64,000 nt of DNA from Capra hircus (GCF_001704415.2 NC_030808.1:78956594-79020593); one strand, 5' to 3'. Shown: positions 10,800 to 21,974, numbered from the stretch's first letter. Numbers and translations: made by a program. Notes: generated by a model from the sequence alone, not told the origin.

Positions 10800-11430
10800 G
10801 CTGAAAGAATCTCCTCTACAAACTGTCTGTTGAACATCTGACCTCTGAACACCTCCAATAATGTAGCGCTTGCTCCCTATCAGGGCAGTCTATTTCATAC
10901 TCGGAAACTTCTCACTGGTAGAAAGTTTTTTCTTTGGCTAAGATGATATCAGTCTCTCTGTCACTTCCAACTGCTTTGTAGTTCTGGTTCCTGCTGCTGC
11001 TGCTGCTGCTGCGTCGCTTCAGTCGTGTCCGACTCTGTGCTACCCCATAGATGGCAGCCCACCAGGCTCCCCCATCCCTGGGATTCTTCAGGCAAGAACA
11101 CTGGAGTGGGTTGCCATTTCCTTCTCCAATGCGTGAAAGTGAAAAGTGAAAGTGAAGTTGCTCAGTCGTGTCCGACCCTCAGTGACCCCATGGACTGTAG
11201 CCTTCCAGGCTCCTCCGTCCATGGGATTTTCCAGGCAAGAGTACTGGAGTGGGGTGCCATTGCCTTCTCTATCTGGTTCCTGACTCCACACCAAAAAAAA
11301 AAAAAAAAAAAGAATTAAAAATCAAACCCTTCCTTGTGATTGCCCTTCAGATTTGTGAAATTAAGGATTCTGTCTCTCCTGGGCTCTCTCATCACCAACT
11401 CAAACTCCCCCGTTTCTTTTTTCTCATAGT
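10800..11430 (+). mobile_element. Ancient interspersed repeat of unnamed family, split by BOV-A2
   Basis: The left part (CAGGGCAGTCTATTTCATAC, a GTAGAAAGTTTTTTCTTTGG segment) and the right part after the inserted SINE (TTGCCCTTCAGATTTGTGAA) form one colinear match to an old mammalian repeat whose consensus I recall but cannot name. The BOV-A2 at 10994-11271 interrupts it. Confidence 0.4.
10994..11271 (-). mobile_element. BOV-A2 SINE with exact target-site duplication
   Basis: Two BovA monomers on the minus strand are joined by a GTGAAAGTGAAAAGTGAAAG linker, with a (GCT)n 3' tail at the left end. The 11-bp duplication TCTGGTTCCTG flanks it at 10983-10993 and 11272-11282. A poly-A run of about 18 follows shortly to the right, outside the element. 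Confidence 0.95.
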
Positions 11431-12136
11431 ACTCTTTACAGGCCTTTCACCATTCCAAGAGGTAGAATCTATGCTTTTCCAAAGAGATGGGGGGAGTTGA
11501 GGCTCCAGGACAAGCAGTAGGGCAGGGTGGGGACAGCTGGATCCCCATGCGCCCAGGGTCACAAGGAACAGCATGGAAAGGCCATTTTTATCACACTGAC
11601 TAGAGCCAGCCAACTTAGCCCTGAGCACCGTCAGCGATTGCACACAGTTTGAGCTGAGGGAACCAATACTGTGAATGAACAAAGGCAGCGACAGCTTTGC
11701 CTATATTTCTGTGATAGAAATATAGTTTCATTCCTCCAGACCACTGTGATTCTGGAGTGTCTTTCAATAATTTTTCAGCTGCTCTGCCACTATGGAGGAA
11801 CAGAACAGTTTTTAGTTTCTTCTTCAGCACTGAAGTATATCAAATTCCTCCCAAGTTCTCACACTTTATGGGTACACATGACAAAACGGAGCACGCGGGC
11901 AAACTGGAGAGTGGTTCGGTTAGGGCGCCGCCTTAAGATCTCTTCCACTGGGATTTCTAGCTCGTTCCCATACCCAGTCTGAGAGTGACAAAACTTTTGG
12001 CCTGGAACAGAAATGAGGTTGCAAAGTATCAAAAAGGAGGTGGTGCCTGAGTCACAAATCTAAGAAGAGGAGATACTGGGTGTCAGCCAGTCCAGATCAG
12101 CTCCTATGACTGATCTCCTTTCTAAAGCCAGTTAAT
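11431..12136. other. No gene or clear repeat
   Basis: A 103-codon plus frame at 11671-11982 and a 96-codon minus frame at 11392-11682 show no recognisable domain. Confidence 0.45.
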
Positions 12137-12265
12137 TTCCTGGAGAAGGAAATGGCAACCCATTCCAGTACTCTTGCCTGGAGAATCCCATGGACAGAGG
12201 AGATTGCCAGGCTACAGTCTATGGGGTCACAAGAGTCAGACACGACTGAGCAACTAAACACAGCA
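12137..12265 (+). mobile_element. BovA SINE, 5' truncated
   Basis: It starts inside the body (CTGGAGAAGGAAATGGCAAC) and runs through GAGTCAGACACGACTGAGCA to an ACTAAACACA end. A short AGTTAAT occurs on both sides and may be the target duplication, but it is too short to rely on. Confidence 0.9.
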
Positions 12266-12267
12266 CA

Positions 12268-12400
12268 TTTAGTTAATAGTTACTGAGCAGCTCTGACACA
12301 CCAGGCACTCTTCTAGATGCTTTTACACAGTCTCTTCCCTAATGCTCCCTTTCATGGGATGAGAAAGGTGTCACAGCCTGCCAGAGTCAAGAGAGATTTG
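12268..12400 (-). mobile_element. MIR SINE fragment
   Basis: ACTGAGCAGCTCTGACACAC, CAGGCACTCTTCTAGATGCT and TTTTACACAGTCTC match the MIR 3' end read on the minus strand. Confidence 0.65.
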
Positions 12401-13572
12401 TCATCAACAGCACTGCCCTGCAATTAGTGGTCTCCTATCTTCCAAAGAAGCATGTTTCATTCATTAATCAAGAAATATCTACAGAGTCCTCAGCAATGGT
12501 TCCCAGACTCTAGATTCTTTTAAGCCTATGGACTTATTGCAAGAAAATCTCTGAATCCATATGTGTGCCCAAGGTTGTCTAGAGGCTGAAAAACACAGGC
12601 ATATTTTACTCATATGTACTTGTATTTCTCAAGTGTATGTGGGCACTGTTGTGATTAATCAAATATAATTTGTAAAACCAGGCTATGAAAACCATGGTGT
12701 TTTTGTCATCATATATTTTATTAATCATTAGAATTTTAAAATTAATATACATTATATTTGGAGCAGTTTTAGTTTTACAGAATAGTCGAGTGGAAAGTAC
12801 AGTGAGTTCCCATACACCCCTTTGCTCTTCCGCCAAGTTTCCCCTATTATTAACTTCTTGCATTAATGTGGTATATTTGTTATAGTTAATGAGCCAATAC
12901 TGATACATTATTATTAGCTGAAGTCCATAATTTACATTAGAGTTTGCTCTTGGTGTTGTGTGTTCTGTTGGTTTTGACAAGTGTATAATGACACGTATCC
13001 ACCATTACAGCATCATACAGTGTAGTTTCACTGCCCTAAAAATCCCCTGTGCTCCACCAATTCATCTCTCCTTTCCTCTCTCTCAACCACTGATTTTTTT
13101 TTTTCTACTGTATCTACAGTCTTGCCTTTTCCAGAAAGTCATGTAGCTGGAATCATACAGTATGTAGCCTTTTCAGGTTGCCTTCTCCCACTTAAGGTTC
13201 CTCTTTGTCTCTGCATGGTTTAATAGCTCAATTTTTTTATTGCTGGAAAATATTTCATTGCATGGATGTGCCATAATTTTTTTATCCATTCTCCTATTGA
13301 TGGTCATCTTGGCTGCTTCCAAGTTTTAGCAACTATTTAAAAAGTTGCTGTAAATATTCATGTATAGGTTTTTACGTGGACACGTATTTTCAACTCATGT
13401 GAGAAAATATCACGGAATGTGATAGCTGAATTTTGTAGTAAAAGTATGCTTATGTTTGTAAGTCATTGCCAAGCTGTCTTCTAAAGTGGCTGTACCGACT
13501 TTTGCATTCCCACCAACAAGGAATGAGAGTTCCTGTTGCTCTAGTCTCATCAGCGTTTGATGTGCACTCAAT

Positions 13573-13722
13573 GTTCTAGATTTGGGCCATTTTGATAGGT
13601 GTATAGTGTATCATTTTGTATAGTGTATCATTTTGTATAGTGCATCATTTTTGATCATTTTGATAGATGTATAGTGTTCTAGATTTTGGCCATTTTGATA
13701 AATGTACAGTGTATCACACTAT
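13573..13722. repeat. About 103-bp tandem duplication within the L1
   Basis: A segment starting GTTCTAGATTTGGGCCATTT and running into GTATAGTGTATCA recurs 103 bp later as GTTCTAGATTTTGGCCATTT with GTACAGTGTATCA. Between them lie shorter repeats of a TATAGTGTATCATTTTG unit. This is a local expansion of an L1 segment rich in GTATAGTGTAT. Confidence 0.8.
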
Positions 13723-13745
13723 AGTGTATAATGTATATAGTATAT

Positions 13746-13839
13746 AGAGTTGGTGATGGACAGGGAAGCCTGGAGAGCTGCATGGGGTTGCAAAGAGTCA
13801 GACATGACTAAGCAACTGAACTGAACTGAACTGAACTGG
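13746..13839 (+). mobile_element. BovB LINE 3'-terminal fragment inserted in L1
   Basis: GTTGGTGATGGACAGGGAAG leads to GAGTCAGACATGACTAAGCA and an (ACTGA)n tail, the BovB 3' end. An 8-bp TAGTATAT occurs at 13738-13745 and 13840-13847 and fits a target-site duplication. At about 95 bp it is a strongly 5'-truncated insertion. Confidence 0.85.
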
Positions 13840-14940
13840 TAGTATATCTTGTTGTACTAATTTGAAATTCCCTGTTGACATGTGTTGTTGAGCATATTTT
13901 CACGTGCTTATTTGCTATATGTATTTTTTTGTTTGGTGAGATGTTTGTTCAGATCTTTTGCCCTTTTTAAAAACTGAATTATTTGCTTTCTAATTGTTGA
14001 GTTTTAAAAGTTCCTCATGTATTCCGAATCCCATTTCTTTTTCAGGTATGTCTTTTGCAAATATTTTCTCCCAGTCCACAGTTTATCGTTTTCATTCTCT
14101 TAATAGTGTATTTGGCAGAGCAGAAGTTTTTAATTTTAATGAAGTCCAGTTTATCAACATTTTCTTTCATGAATTGTGCTTTTGGTGTTGTTTCTAAATA
14201 GTCGTTGCCAAACCCAAAGTCATCAAGATTTTCTCCTATCTTGTCTTCTTGGAGTTGTACAGTTTTGAGTTATATTTCGGTTTGTGATCTGTTTTGAGTT
14301 AACTTTTGGAAAAATGTAACATCCGTATCTACATTCACTTTTTTTTTTTCTTTTTGCATTGTGGATGGTCAGTTATTCCAGCTCCATTTGTTGAAAAGAC
14401 TAGCTTTTCTCCATGGAATTGCCTTTTAGTTCCTTTGCCAAAGATCGGTTGACCATATTTGTATGAATCTATCTCTGGGCTCTCTCTTCTGTCCTAATGT
14501 CTTTTCCATTCTTTGATCAGTGCCACACTGTCTTGATTACTGTAGCTTTATAATAAACCTTGCAGTTGGGTCATGTCAGTCCTCCAACTTTGTTCTTCTT
14601 AAATATTGTGTTGATTATTCTGGATCCTTTTTTTTGCCTTTCCATATAAACTTTAGAATCATTTTGTTGGCATCACAAAATAATTTACTGGAATTAATAA
14701 TCCCTTGATTGAGATTTCTTTGGCTTTCTAGATCAAGTTGGGAAGATCTGATACCTTGACAATATTGAGTTTTGTAATCCACTCATGGAATATGTTTCCA
14801 TTTATTTATATCTTCTTTAATTTCTTTTCATCAGGATTCTGTGATTTTCCCCATATAGATCTTTTACACATATTGGTGAATTTATACATAAATATTTCAG
14901 TTTTAGGGGTATTCATGTAAATGGTATTATGCTATTAAAA

Positions 14941-15427
14941 TTTGAAAGTATAACTGCTATCAAGTGGGAAGTCTGTGATATTTTTCAGGTTAAACTGTGG
15001 TCTGTATAATCCCAAAGATGAGAAAGTGCTGGCTGGCATGATGTTGGACATGAAGTAACAGAGAGTAGGGCCCTGAGCTCCTGTTGCCAGTAGGGTGTCT
15101 AATGGTGTTACAGTGCCAATGTCACGGTACACTAGAAGGAGAAATCTCATTTGCAGCTCAGACTCTAAAAATGAAATAACTTTTCTATACAAAAGAGTTT
15201 AAAACTCTTCTTCCTTGTCGCAGATCCCAGAGAGAGAAGAGGGCCCCCAAAGAGCCTGTGCAGAGGGTCCAAGTTAGAAGAATGAAGAACTGTGGCAGCA
15301 GCCCACCATTTTTTTTGTTTGGTGCTTTCACTAGCAGAGTAGATAACTCCCAATGTGCATGGGATAAAGGTAAAAATTCTTACTATTGCTTACAAGCCTG
15401 AGATGTTTTCACCTCTGGTGGTATATT
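14941..15427. other. No gene or clear repeat
   Basis: The minus frames of 85 and 62 codons have no recognisable domain. Confidence 0.45.
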
Positions 15428-15503
15428 CAGTCGCTAAGTCATGTCTGACTCTTGAGACCCCGTGGGCTGTTGCCCGCCAGGCTCCTCTGTCCATGGGATT
15501 TCT
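15428..15503 (-). mobile_element. BovA SINE fragment
   Basis: CAGTCGCTAAGTCATGTCTG, ACTCTTGAGACCCCGTGGGC and CAGGCTCCTCTGTCCATGGG are the complement of the BovA 3' half. The 5' part is missing. Confidence 0.85.
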
Positions 15504-15539
15504 ACTACCAGTCTCTTAAACCCTTCTCTGCTCAGCCCT

Positions 15540-15830
15540 CTGGACCTGCATGTCCTTTTCTTTGCCTCACTTGTTTCTGGAGTCCTTTTCATATGCTGTT
15601 TCTTTCCCTCCTTAGCCAGCTCATGTATCACTTCCCTGATCCTCCTCAACCAGTCCTCTGAAAGCACAGCTTACTTCTGAGAGTAGATCACATTGTGATT
15701 TTTCGTTTACTTATGTGATTGGCCGATTACAACACTGTAAGTTCTTTGAGGGAAGGCACTGTCTGTATTGCTCACCCTTGTGGTTCCAGCACCAAAATTG
15801 TTGAACAAATGGATGATCAATGGGATATAC
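15540..15830 (+). mobile_element. L2 LINE 3' end
   Basis: CAGCTCATGTATCACTTCCC, ACTGTAAGTTCTTTGAGGGA, GGCACTGTCTGTATTGCTCA and GTGGTTCCAGCACCAAAATT with GTTGAACAAATGG keep the order of the L2 3' terminus. Frames of 65-77 codons here are incidental. Confidence 0.7.
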
Positions 15831-15929
15831 TGCAGAATCATAAACTGTGTATTTCTCATTTTAGAGTACAGGGACCACTCAATGAATCATTTTATTGTCC
15901 TAAAGGGCTCCTATAGGTATTATGGTACA

Positions 15930-16367
15930 TACCAGTGGTCATGTATGGATGTGAGAGTTGGACTATAATGAAAGCTGAACACCAGAGAACTGATGTTTTG
16001 AACTGTGGTGTTGGAGAAGACAATTGAGAGTCCCTTGGACTGCAAGGAGATCCAACCAATCCATCCTAAAGGAGAGCAGTCCTGAGCGTTCATTGGAAGG
16101 ACTGATGTTGAAGCTGAAACTCCAATACTATGGCCACCTGATGCGAAGAGCTGATTCATTTGAAAAAACCCTGATGTTGGGAAAGATTGAAGGCAGGAGG
16201 AGAAGGGGACAACAGAAGATGAGATGGTTAGATGGCATCGCCGACTCAACGGACATGAGTTTGGGTAAACTCTGGGATTTGGTGATGGATGGGGAGGCCT
16301 GGTGTGCTGCAGTCCATGGGATCACAAAGAGCTGGACACGACTGAGCGACTGAACTGAACTGAACAC
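15930..16367 (+). mobile_element. BovB LINE 3' end, sense orientation
   Basis: The copy is 5' truncated. It runs from the ORF2 C-terminal region through GTCCATGGGATCACAAAGAG and GGACACGACTGAGCGACTGA to an (ACTGA)n tail. It is the inverse orientation of the BovB copies at 21014 and 30101, sharing about 400 bp with them. It retains the GAAAGCTGA sequence that has lost one base in those two copies. Confidence 0.95.
16024..16353 (+). pseudogene. BovB ORF2 C-terminal remnant
   Basis: A 109-codon frame includes RRSNQSILKE, LMLKLKLQYYGHLMRRADS, EKTLMLGKIEGRRRRGQQ and WCAAVHGITKSWTRLSD, the conserved C-terminal end of the BovB reverse-transcriptase protein. The polymerase and endonuclease domains are absent, so this is a dead fragment. 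Confidence 0.9.
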
Positions 16368-17249
16368 TTACCTAATATGGTTGGTTCCCCACCCAAATAC
16401 TATAATCAATGTTCTGGTTTCTGCAATGGTGAAAACTTAGTCAATAATTTCCTTCACATAGTGTTGGTTAACTGAGGTTTATAGTGTTTTGGGTAACCAT
16501 TAATTCAATTCTTTTAAAGTTTATTTAACAAATGTGTATAAAATGGCCATGGTCTACTGCACATTGTGAGAACCACATATGGAACCCTGCAAATACGTCT
16601 CTGCCTGAGAAGACTGCTGTGATCATAGGGGAAGGGTGTTCATCAGTCCAAGAAAACTGAACTGTCAAGGGCGGGGTTACAGCATGGCTATAAACTGTTG
16701 GCCCTGGGGTGCAGCTGCATGCTTTTTTTTTTGGCTGTACAATCTTTCTGAAGCTTTTGGGCTTGAGTGTCTTAGGCGGGTCCTGCATATTTTGTTCCGT
16801 CAATCTGCTACCACTCCCTACTGTCTCAGACCTGGCTTGGGATTTCTTGTGTTTCCATTGCTTTCCTGGTCCCTAAGTGCAATCAGTTGGTGACCCTTGC
16901 TTGAGTCCAGTCCTCTACTGGGGTCAGTGGCCTGACAGACAGAAGGACTGCTTTTCACATCCGTATTTTGTACAAGAACTGGGGGTTGGGGGGCACACAG
17001 CTGGATCACACAGGCTCTGCTGAAGAACTCATAGTCCGGTCAAAGAAGTGACATGAACATAAATGGCCAGAAAGCTCTGTTTCTGATTGTTTACAAAGGC
17101 AGCTGTGAGAAGGGCATTGACTGGAACACATGCTTTTGACCTGCATGTTTGCGGGTCTTGTTCATGGAATGGTGAAAAGGTGGGCCAAGACGAGGGCAAA
17201 GCAACCTTAAGACGGTCTCATCTGGCTTCCATCAGTGAAACAGACTGTG
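16368..17249. other. No gene or clear repeat
   Basis: Frames of 63-92 codons on both strands show no recognisable domain. Confidence 0.45.
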
Positions 17250-17405
17250 AGTCTCGCTATGGGTCCCTGGGTGAGTTACTTCATCTTCACTTCTTTGAGC
17301 CTCAGTTTCTATAACTATAAACTGGAGGTGACGTGAGAGGCAAGAGGGCTGTTGTGAAGTTTATAGAAAGACTGCATATGAAAACACTTAGCATGATGCT
17401 TTATA
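17250..17405 (+). mobile_element. MIR SINE
   Basis: GGTGAGTTACTTCATCTTCA, TTTGAGCCTCAGTTTCTATA, a GCTGTTGTGAAGTTTATAG segment and AACACTTAGCATGATGC give the MIR core and 3' half in order. Confidence 0.75.
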
Positions 17406-17471
17406 CAGAAGAGACAAGCAACAATTGCTGAATCTGAATCCTGCTTCATGGGAAATTTTGTATTGAAAAAA

Positions 17472-17795
17472 GGGGCTTCCCTGATAGCTCCGTTGGTAAA
17501 GAATCCACCTGCAATGCAGGAGACCCCAGTTCAATTCCTGGGTTGGGTAGATCTGCTGGAGAAGGGATAGGCCACCCACTCCAGTATTCTTGGGCTTCCC
17601 TTGTGGCTCAACTGGTAAAGAAACTACCTGCAATGTGGGATACCTGGGTTTAATCCCTGGGTTAGGAAGATCTCCTGGAGAAGGGAAAGGCTACTCACTC
17701 CAGTACCCTGGCCTAGAGAATTCCATGGACTGTATAGTCTATAGAGTTGCAAAGAGTTGGACACGACTGAATGACTTTCACTTTCGCTTTCTTCT
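17472..17795 (+). mobile_element. Dimeric Bov-tA SINE
   Basis: Two tRNA-derived heads occur, GGGGCTTCCCTGATAGCTCC at the start and GGGCTTCCCTTGTGGCTCAA near 17592. Each is followed by a body ending in CACTCCAGTA. The second unit continues to GAGTTGGACACGACTGAATG and a CTTTCACTTTCGC end. It has the same dimer form as 8630-8920, in the opposite orientation. Confidence 0.93.
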
Positions 17796-18279
17796 TTATA
17801 GAGACTGGTGCAGAGTATACTATGGCAACACTTGGGCCTGCCTTCCACAGGACGCCTCAGTAGGGGGCTGGGCAGTCTTCTTCCTTGCCCAGCCATTGAC
17901 TGCGTAGAATGCCCAGTTCCAGCAGCAGGCCCGGCCATGTGACCTCTTCTCCCTGGCTATTCCCACTGGCAAGCCGTGAATAGCCAGAGAGATGCCCTCC
18001 ATCATGCCAAGAACTTTTCCCAAGGAGCCTAGAGTGAAGAATGTTCTGTGTTTTTGCAAAGCCTGACCCTCTTCTGGAGCCAATTCTGGTGGAGATACAG
18101 GAATCTAATTGTTTACTGTTCTTCAGGTTCCCTCTGTTGGGGCCACTTAAGTGCTCCTTTAACACAATGAATGGAATTCTTCAAAGAGTCAGTATCTGAC
18201 AATCTCAGCTTCCAGTGGTCACAAGAGCACCAGGAGTTTCAGGTTTACAGATTTGGACGGTGTGAGAGCAGGAAGGTGT
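17796..18279. other. No gene or clear repeat
   Basis: Minus frames of 87 and 102 codons at 17820-18165 overlap each other and have no recognisable domain. Confidence 0.45.
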
Positions 18280-18420
18280 CCCAAACTTATTTGTCCAACT
18301 CTCTCACATTACAGTGAAGTAAGCTGATGCCCAGAGACAAAGCCAGTGACAGACCTAGACCTCCTGCCTTCCAGGTCTGGGCTTCTGCCATGACACCAAG
18401 CTGCCTTCCTGTATGGAAGG
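18280..18420 (-). mobile_element. MIR SINE
   Basis: TGATGCCCAGAGACAAAGCC, AGTGACAGACCTAGACCTCC and GGTCTGGGCTTCTGCCATGA with CACCAAGCTGCCTT correspond to the minus-strand MIR 5' half. Confidence 0.6.
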
Positions 18421-19479
18421 AAACATTGAGCATAAATAAGCATGCGTGATTCCACCAGTGTCAGTCATCACAAGTGACAGAACAGCACGTTTCCCCCCCA
18501 CCAAGAGTGTGTGCATGTAGGGGGGATTTATTGAGTTCTGTAACTGAGATAGACAGGATGATATCTGGCTTCGGCAATATTCTTGGGATCCATTTTTTCT
18601 CTCTCTATCTCTTATGTTTTCTTCTCTTTTCCTTTAAAAAAGTCAACAGAAGTTTCCAGGCCAAAATTCTTTCAGGATCAAATCATGTGTCATGGGAAAA
18701 TATGAAAGTTCTCGGTGCCTGCTTTGCCAGCAAAAATCCCAAGGTTCACCTTGATTGGAGTTTTTGAACCATATGCTCTGCTGTCAGCCAATCACTGGGG
18801 CTGCAGACTGCAGTGTGCCAACTGATGTGGCTCTGGGCCATATGCTCCACCCCAGGGCTGAAGGTGGAGCCCACCCAGACCCTATGGATTGAAAGTGGGG
18901 TGCTTCCAGGGAGGGGAAATGGGGCTCCATGGCAAAAAAATGAAAAACGTCCACTACGCCACCATAGTGCATCCATGTGTGAAAATAATTATGTGATTAT
19001 GTTTTAGGTACATCAAATCTTCCATCTCTTCAAGTTAGTGAGTGTTTTGCTCTCTAGCAAATAGTGCAGTGTGACAATATAAATTAATGCAGAAGAGACT
19101 GCTGCATTTCGCTGGGTGAAGTGGAATTCTCGGTTTTAGGTAATACTATATCCTACAGTTGATCAGCTAACCCATGCCTTACTCTACATGTGCTTCTATT
19201 AAGTTAAAAAAAAAATGAGACAAGCAAACAAAAAGAAATCAAAATCAACCAGTAAATATGCAAATGAAACTCAAGACCTAATCTTTCAGCTTGCTAAGAA
19301 AGTCTGATTAAACATATTTCAGCATAGAATTAGGGCTATTGTAGCTATAAAAGGGGCTTTCTCGGTACATAGAAATGTGCAACCCACCTCACTGAGCATC
19401 AGTTTATTACCCTTATAAAAGCCAGATAATGCATAACATTTGCACAGAGCTAACCATTAATACATCCCTTTCATGACAA
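18421..19479. other. No gene or clear repeat
   Basis: A 97-codon plus frame at 18474-18767 shows no recognisable domain. The right part is AT-rich. Confidence 0.45.
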
Positions 19480-19610
19480 TTATTTCACAATCCTTACATA
19501 CAGGAAGGTGAGGCCCAGAGATATTAAGCAACTTGCCAGGGTCACCCAGCTTGTCAGAGGTAGATTTGGAAGCCAGCCCCAAGCCCTTTAACTCCAGAGA
19601 CCTTTATCTT
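19480..19610 (-). mobile_element. MIR SINE
   Basis: GGAAGGTGAGGCCCAGAGAT, ATTAAGCAACTTGCCAGGGT and CACCCAGCTTGTCAGAGGTA are the minus-strand MIR core. Confidence 0.75.
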
Positions 19611-19859
19611 TTGATATGTCATGTTTTCTCTGGAGCAAGTTAAGACATTTTTAAATATTAACTTTTTTTTTTGCTACTTTTCTCATTTCAAAAGAAGATA
19701 TATTTAAGATGCAAATTAACATCAATTATGCATATATATATATATTTACTATCAAATTGCCCAAAAAACTAAGATGACTGATGATAACCAATCTTTAGTG
19801 AAGGCTGTAAGAAAACAGATCCTCTCCTATGGCAGCTAACAAGACTAGAGCTCCACTAT
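19611..19859. other. AT-rich unassigned sequence
   Basis: It contains a short (AT)n stretch at about 19732-19744. No gene or repeat was recognised. Confidence 0.4.
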
Positions 19860-20150
19860 GTGTTAAGTTAAAAATGAATGTAGACTAATGCACACATCAT
19901 TAGATTATTTACATAAGAAACAATGTGCAAGACATATTGAGGTATTTCGACATGCACATGTAGTTAGCTGCATACAGTGAAGGGTTAAATGACACTGATA
20001 AGTACTAAGAGTAGGAGTGGGGCTGGGGGACAAGGAGGACAAGGGTGGGGAGTTAGCAGCAAATAGGGATGGGAATCATGAGGGGCAGTCAAAGGACGTC
20101 TGCTTTTAGATATTTGAACTTTTTGCAGTAAAAATAGATTCATGTTCTAG
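19860..20150 (+). mobile_element. Possible L1ME-type 3' UTR fragment
   Basis: A purine-rich stretch (GGGGGACAAGGAGGACAAGG) followed by a TTTGAACTTTTTGCAGTAAA segment resembles the end of old L1 3' UTRs. Similarity is loose. Confidence 0.35.
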
Positions 20151-21013
20151 TTGTGTAGTTTAAAATATTGAGATACAAAATAACCTGAGGTTCGTACTAA
20201 AATACATTGTCATTAGAATTAAGAAATGTTTTATTGGTAGCTGTTTAGAGGGAAAAGATGCCAATCCTTTCCCCAGTTTTCTGAGAATTACAAATGCTTA
20301 TCCAAAGTCTCCATTTCCTCAGTTCCAGGCAGCCTTGAACCTCTGATGAATGTGTAGATCTATAGAACTTGAATTCCAAAAGGAACTTAGGGATCACTGC
20401 TGTTCACCTGAAGGAAGGCAGGCCCCTGGGGACTAGAGTCCAGTTACCTTCCTGGTTCTTTTCCAGGTGACTCATCTGGGAGTGAGGTCAGGACCATATT
20501 CCTGGGACTCCATCTCTAGAGAGAACAGCTAATCATAAGATTCCTTCCCTGCTCTTGTATAAGGAGTAAATCAACCAGTGATTATAAAATTATCAGGGAG
20601 CTGTCAAACATGATAAAAATGTTAAAAAGTGATGCTATTGCTTTTGTTTCCATTTTTCTGAAAGATTGAAATGATTTGCCCAAGGACACGTGGCTGCAGG
20701 ACAACTTTGGTGTCATAGTCCTGGTGGCGCTTTACAATAATTCTCATATCACATTGTCCAGAAATTGTGAACGTACCTGCATTTTCTTCTCAGTGAGTAG
20801 GTCTGTGAAGCCGAAGACCAGACACCAGTCTGGCTAGCATCTGTCTAGCATCCCAGGCCTTCTGGAAATGTTATGTGTGAAATATTCTGAACTCAACTTC
20901 TCCTTCTCTAAATAAAGACAGGGATCTAAATGGCTAATACTGTTTTTAGCTGCAAAGGTCTGTGATTTAGAGATAAAAGTCTTCATTTCAACAATACTCA
21001 TCTTTATCCAGAT
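20151..21013. other. No gene or clear repeat
   Basis: There is no open frame above 60 codons that starts here. Nothing stands out. Confidence 0.45.
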
Positions 21014-21816
21014 GGTTCAGTTCAGTTCAGTTCAGTCGCTCAGTCGTGTCTGACTCTTTGCGACCCCATGAATTGCAGCACACCAGACCTCCCTGTCCAT
21101 CACCAACTCCCGGAGTTCATTCAAACTCATGTCCATCGAGTCGGTGATGCCATCCAGCCATCTCATTCTCTGTCGTCCCCTTCTCCTCCTGCCCCCAATC
21201 CCTCCCAGCATCAGAGTCTTTTCCAATGAGTCAACTCTTCGCATGAGGTGGCCAAAGTATTGGAGTTTCAGCTTCAGCATCAGTCTTTCCAGTGAACACC
21301 CAGGACTGATCTCCTTTAGAATGGACTGGTTGGATCTCCTTGCAGTCCAAGGGACTCTCAAGAGTCTTCTCCAACACCACAGTTCAAAAGCATCAATTCT
21401 TCTGCACTCAGCTTCTTCACAGTCCAACTCTCACATCCATACATGACTACTGGAAAAACCATAACCTTGACGAGACAGACCTTTGTTGGCAAAGTAATGT
21501 CTCTGCTTTTGAATATGCTATCTAGGTTGGTCATAACTTTCCTTCCAAGGAGTAAGCATCTTTTAATTTCCTGGCTGCAATCACCATCTGCAGTGATTTT
21601 GGAGCCCCCAAAAATAAAGTCTGACACTGTTTCCACTGTTTCCCCATCTATTTCCCATGAAGTGATGGGACCAGATGCTATGATCTTAGTTTTCTGAATG
21701 TTGAGCTTTAAGCCAACTTTTTCACTCTCCTCTTTTACTTTCATCAAGAGGCTTTTTAGTTCCTCTTCCCTTTCTGCCATAAGGGTGGTGTCATCTGCAT
21801 ATCTGAGGTTATTGTT
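21014..21816 (-). mobile_element. BovB LINE 3' region, antisense
   Basis: The left end is the 3' tail, (CAGTT)n followed by CGCTCAGTCGTGTCTGACTC. The body continues as the complement of ORF2 to about 21816 (TATCTGAGGTTATTG), where the copy is 5' truncated. It is highly similar to the copy at 30101-31244 and lies in inverse orientation to the copy at 15930-16367. Confidence 0.97.
21032..21816 (-). pseudogene. BovB ORF2 remnant with YADD motif, frameshifted
   Basis: Two overlapping minus frames make up the remnant. The upstream one (within 21358-21969) contains LRYADDTTLMAEREEELKSL, the reverse-transcriptase catalytic YADD box, and runs to VVMYGCESWTVKKL. The downstream one (21032-21427) continues with RRIDAFELWCWRRLL, RRSNQSILKE and ends SQTRLSD. 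The break near 21410-21420 fits loss of one base in the remembered CTTTCTTCAC sequence. The N-terminal endonuclease and most fingers/palm are missing. Confidence 0.92.
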
Positions 21817-21974
21817 GAGTGAACCTAAATCCTCCAAAACTTTGGACATTTCATCTGAATGAGAAACTGAAGGACAGCTGGTCCTTTCAGGTTGGGGGAG
21901 AGAGGAGGTTTCTGCTGGGACCTGAACAGTGATGTCCTGTGGTATACATGGACTTGGAGGTAATAACAACTTGT

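Larger units (their letters stand above)
12700..14940 (-). mobile_element. L1M-type LINE-1 3' region (3' UTR and ORF2 end)
   Basis: The + strand reads as the complement of L1. From the left come the 3' UTR (GGAGCAGTTTTAGTTTTAC, TTAATGAGCCAATACTGATA, CAAGTGTATAATGACACG), then the end of ORF2 (GGATGTGCCATAATTTTTTT, CCCACCAACAAGGAATGAGA, GCAAATATTTTCTCCCAGTC, GATTACTGTAGCTTTATAAT). The 5' end is truncated near 14940. ORF2 is broken throughout. A BovB tail (13746-13839) and a local duplication (13573-13722) interrupt it. Confidence 0.88.

Noticed and set aside
10991..11011. (GCT)n run as a disease-type trinucleotide repeat
   Set aside because: It is the 3' tail of an antisense BOV-A2 element; the (AGC)n at 28919-28941 has the same origin.
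21358..21969. 203-codon minus frame as a functional reverse transcriptase
   Set aside because: It is a 5'-truncated BovB fragment whose start lies in non-BovB sequence and which loses its C-terminus to a frameshift.
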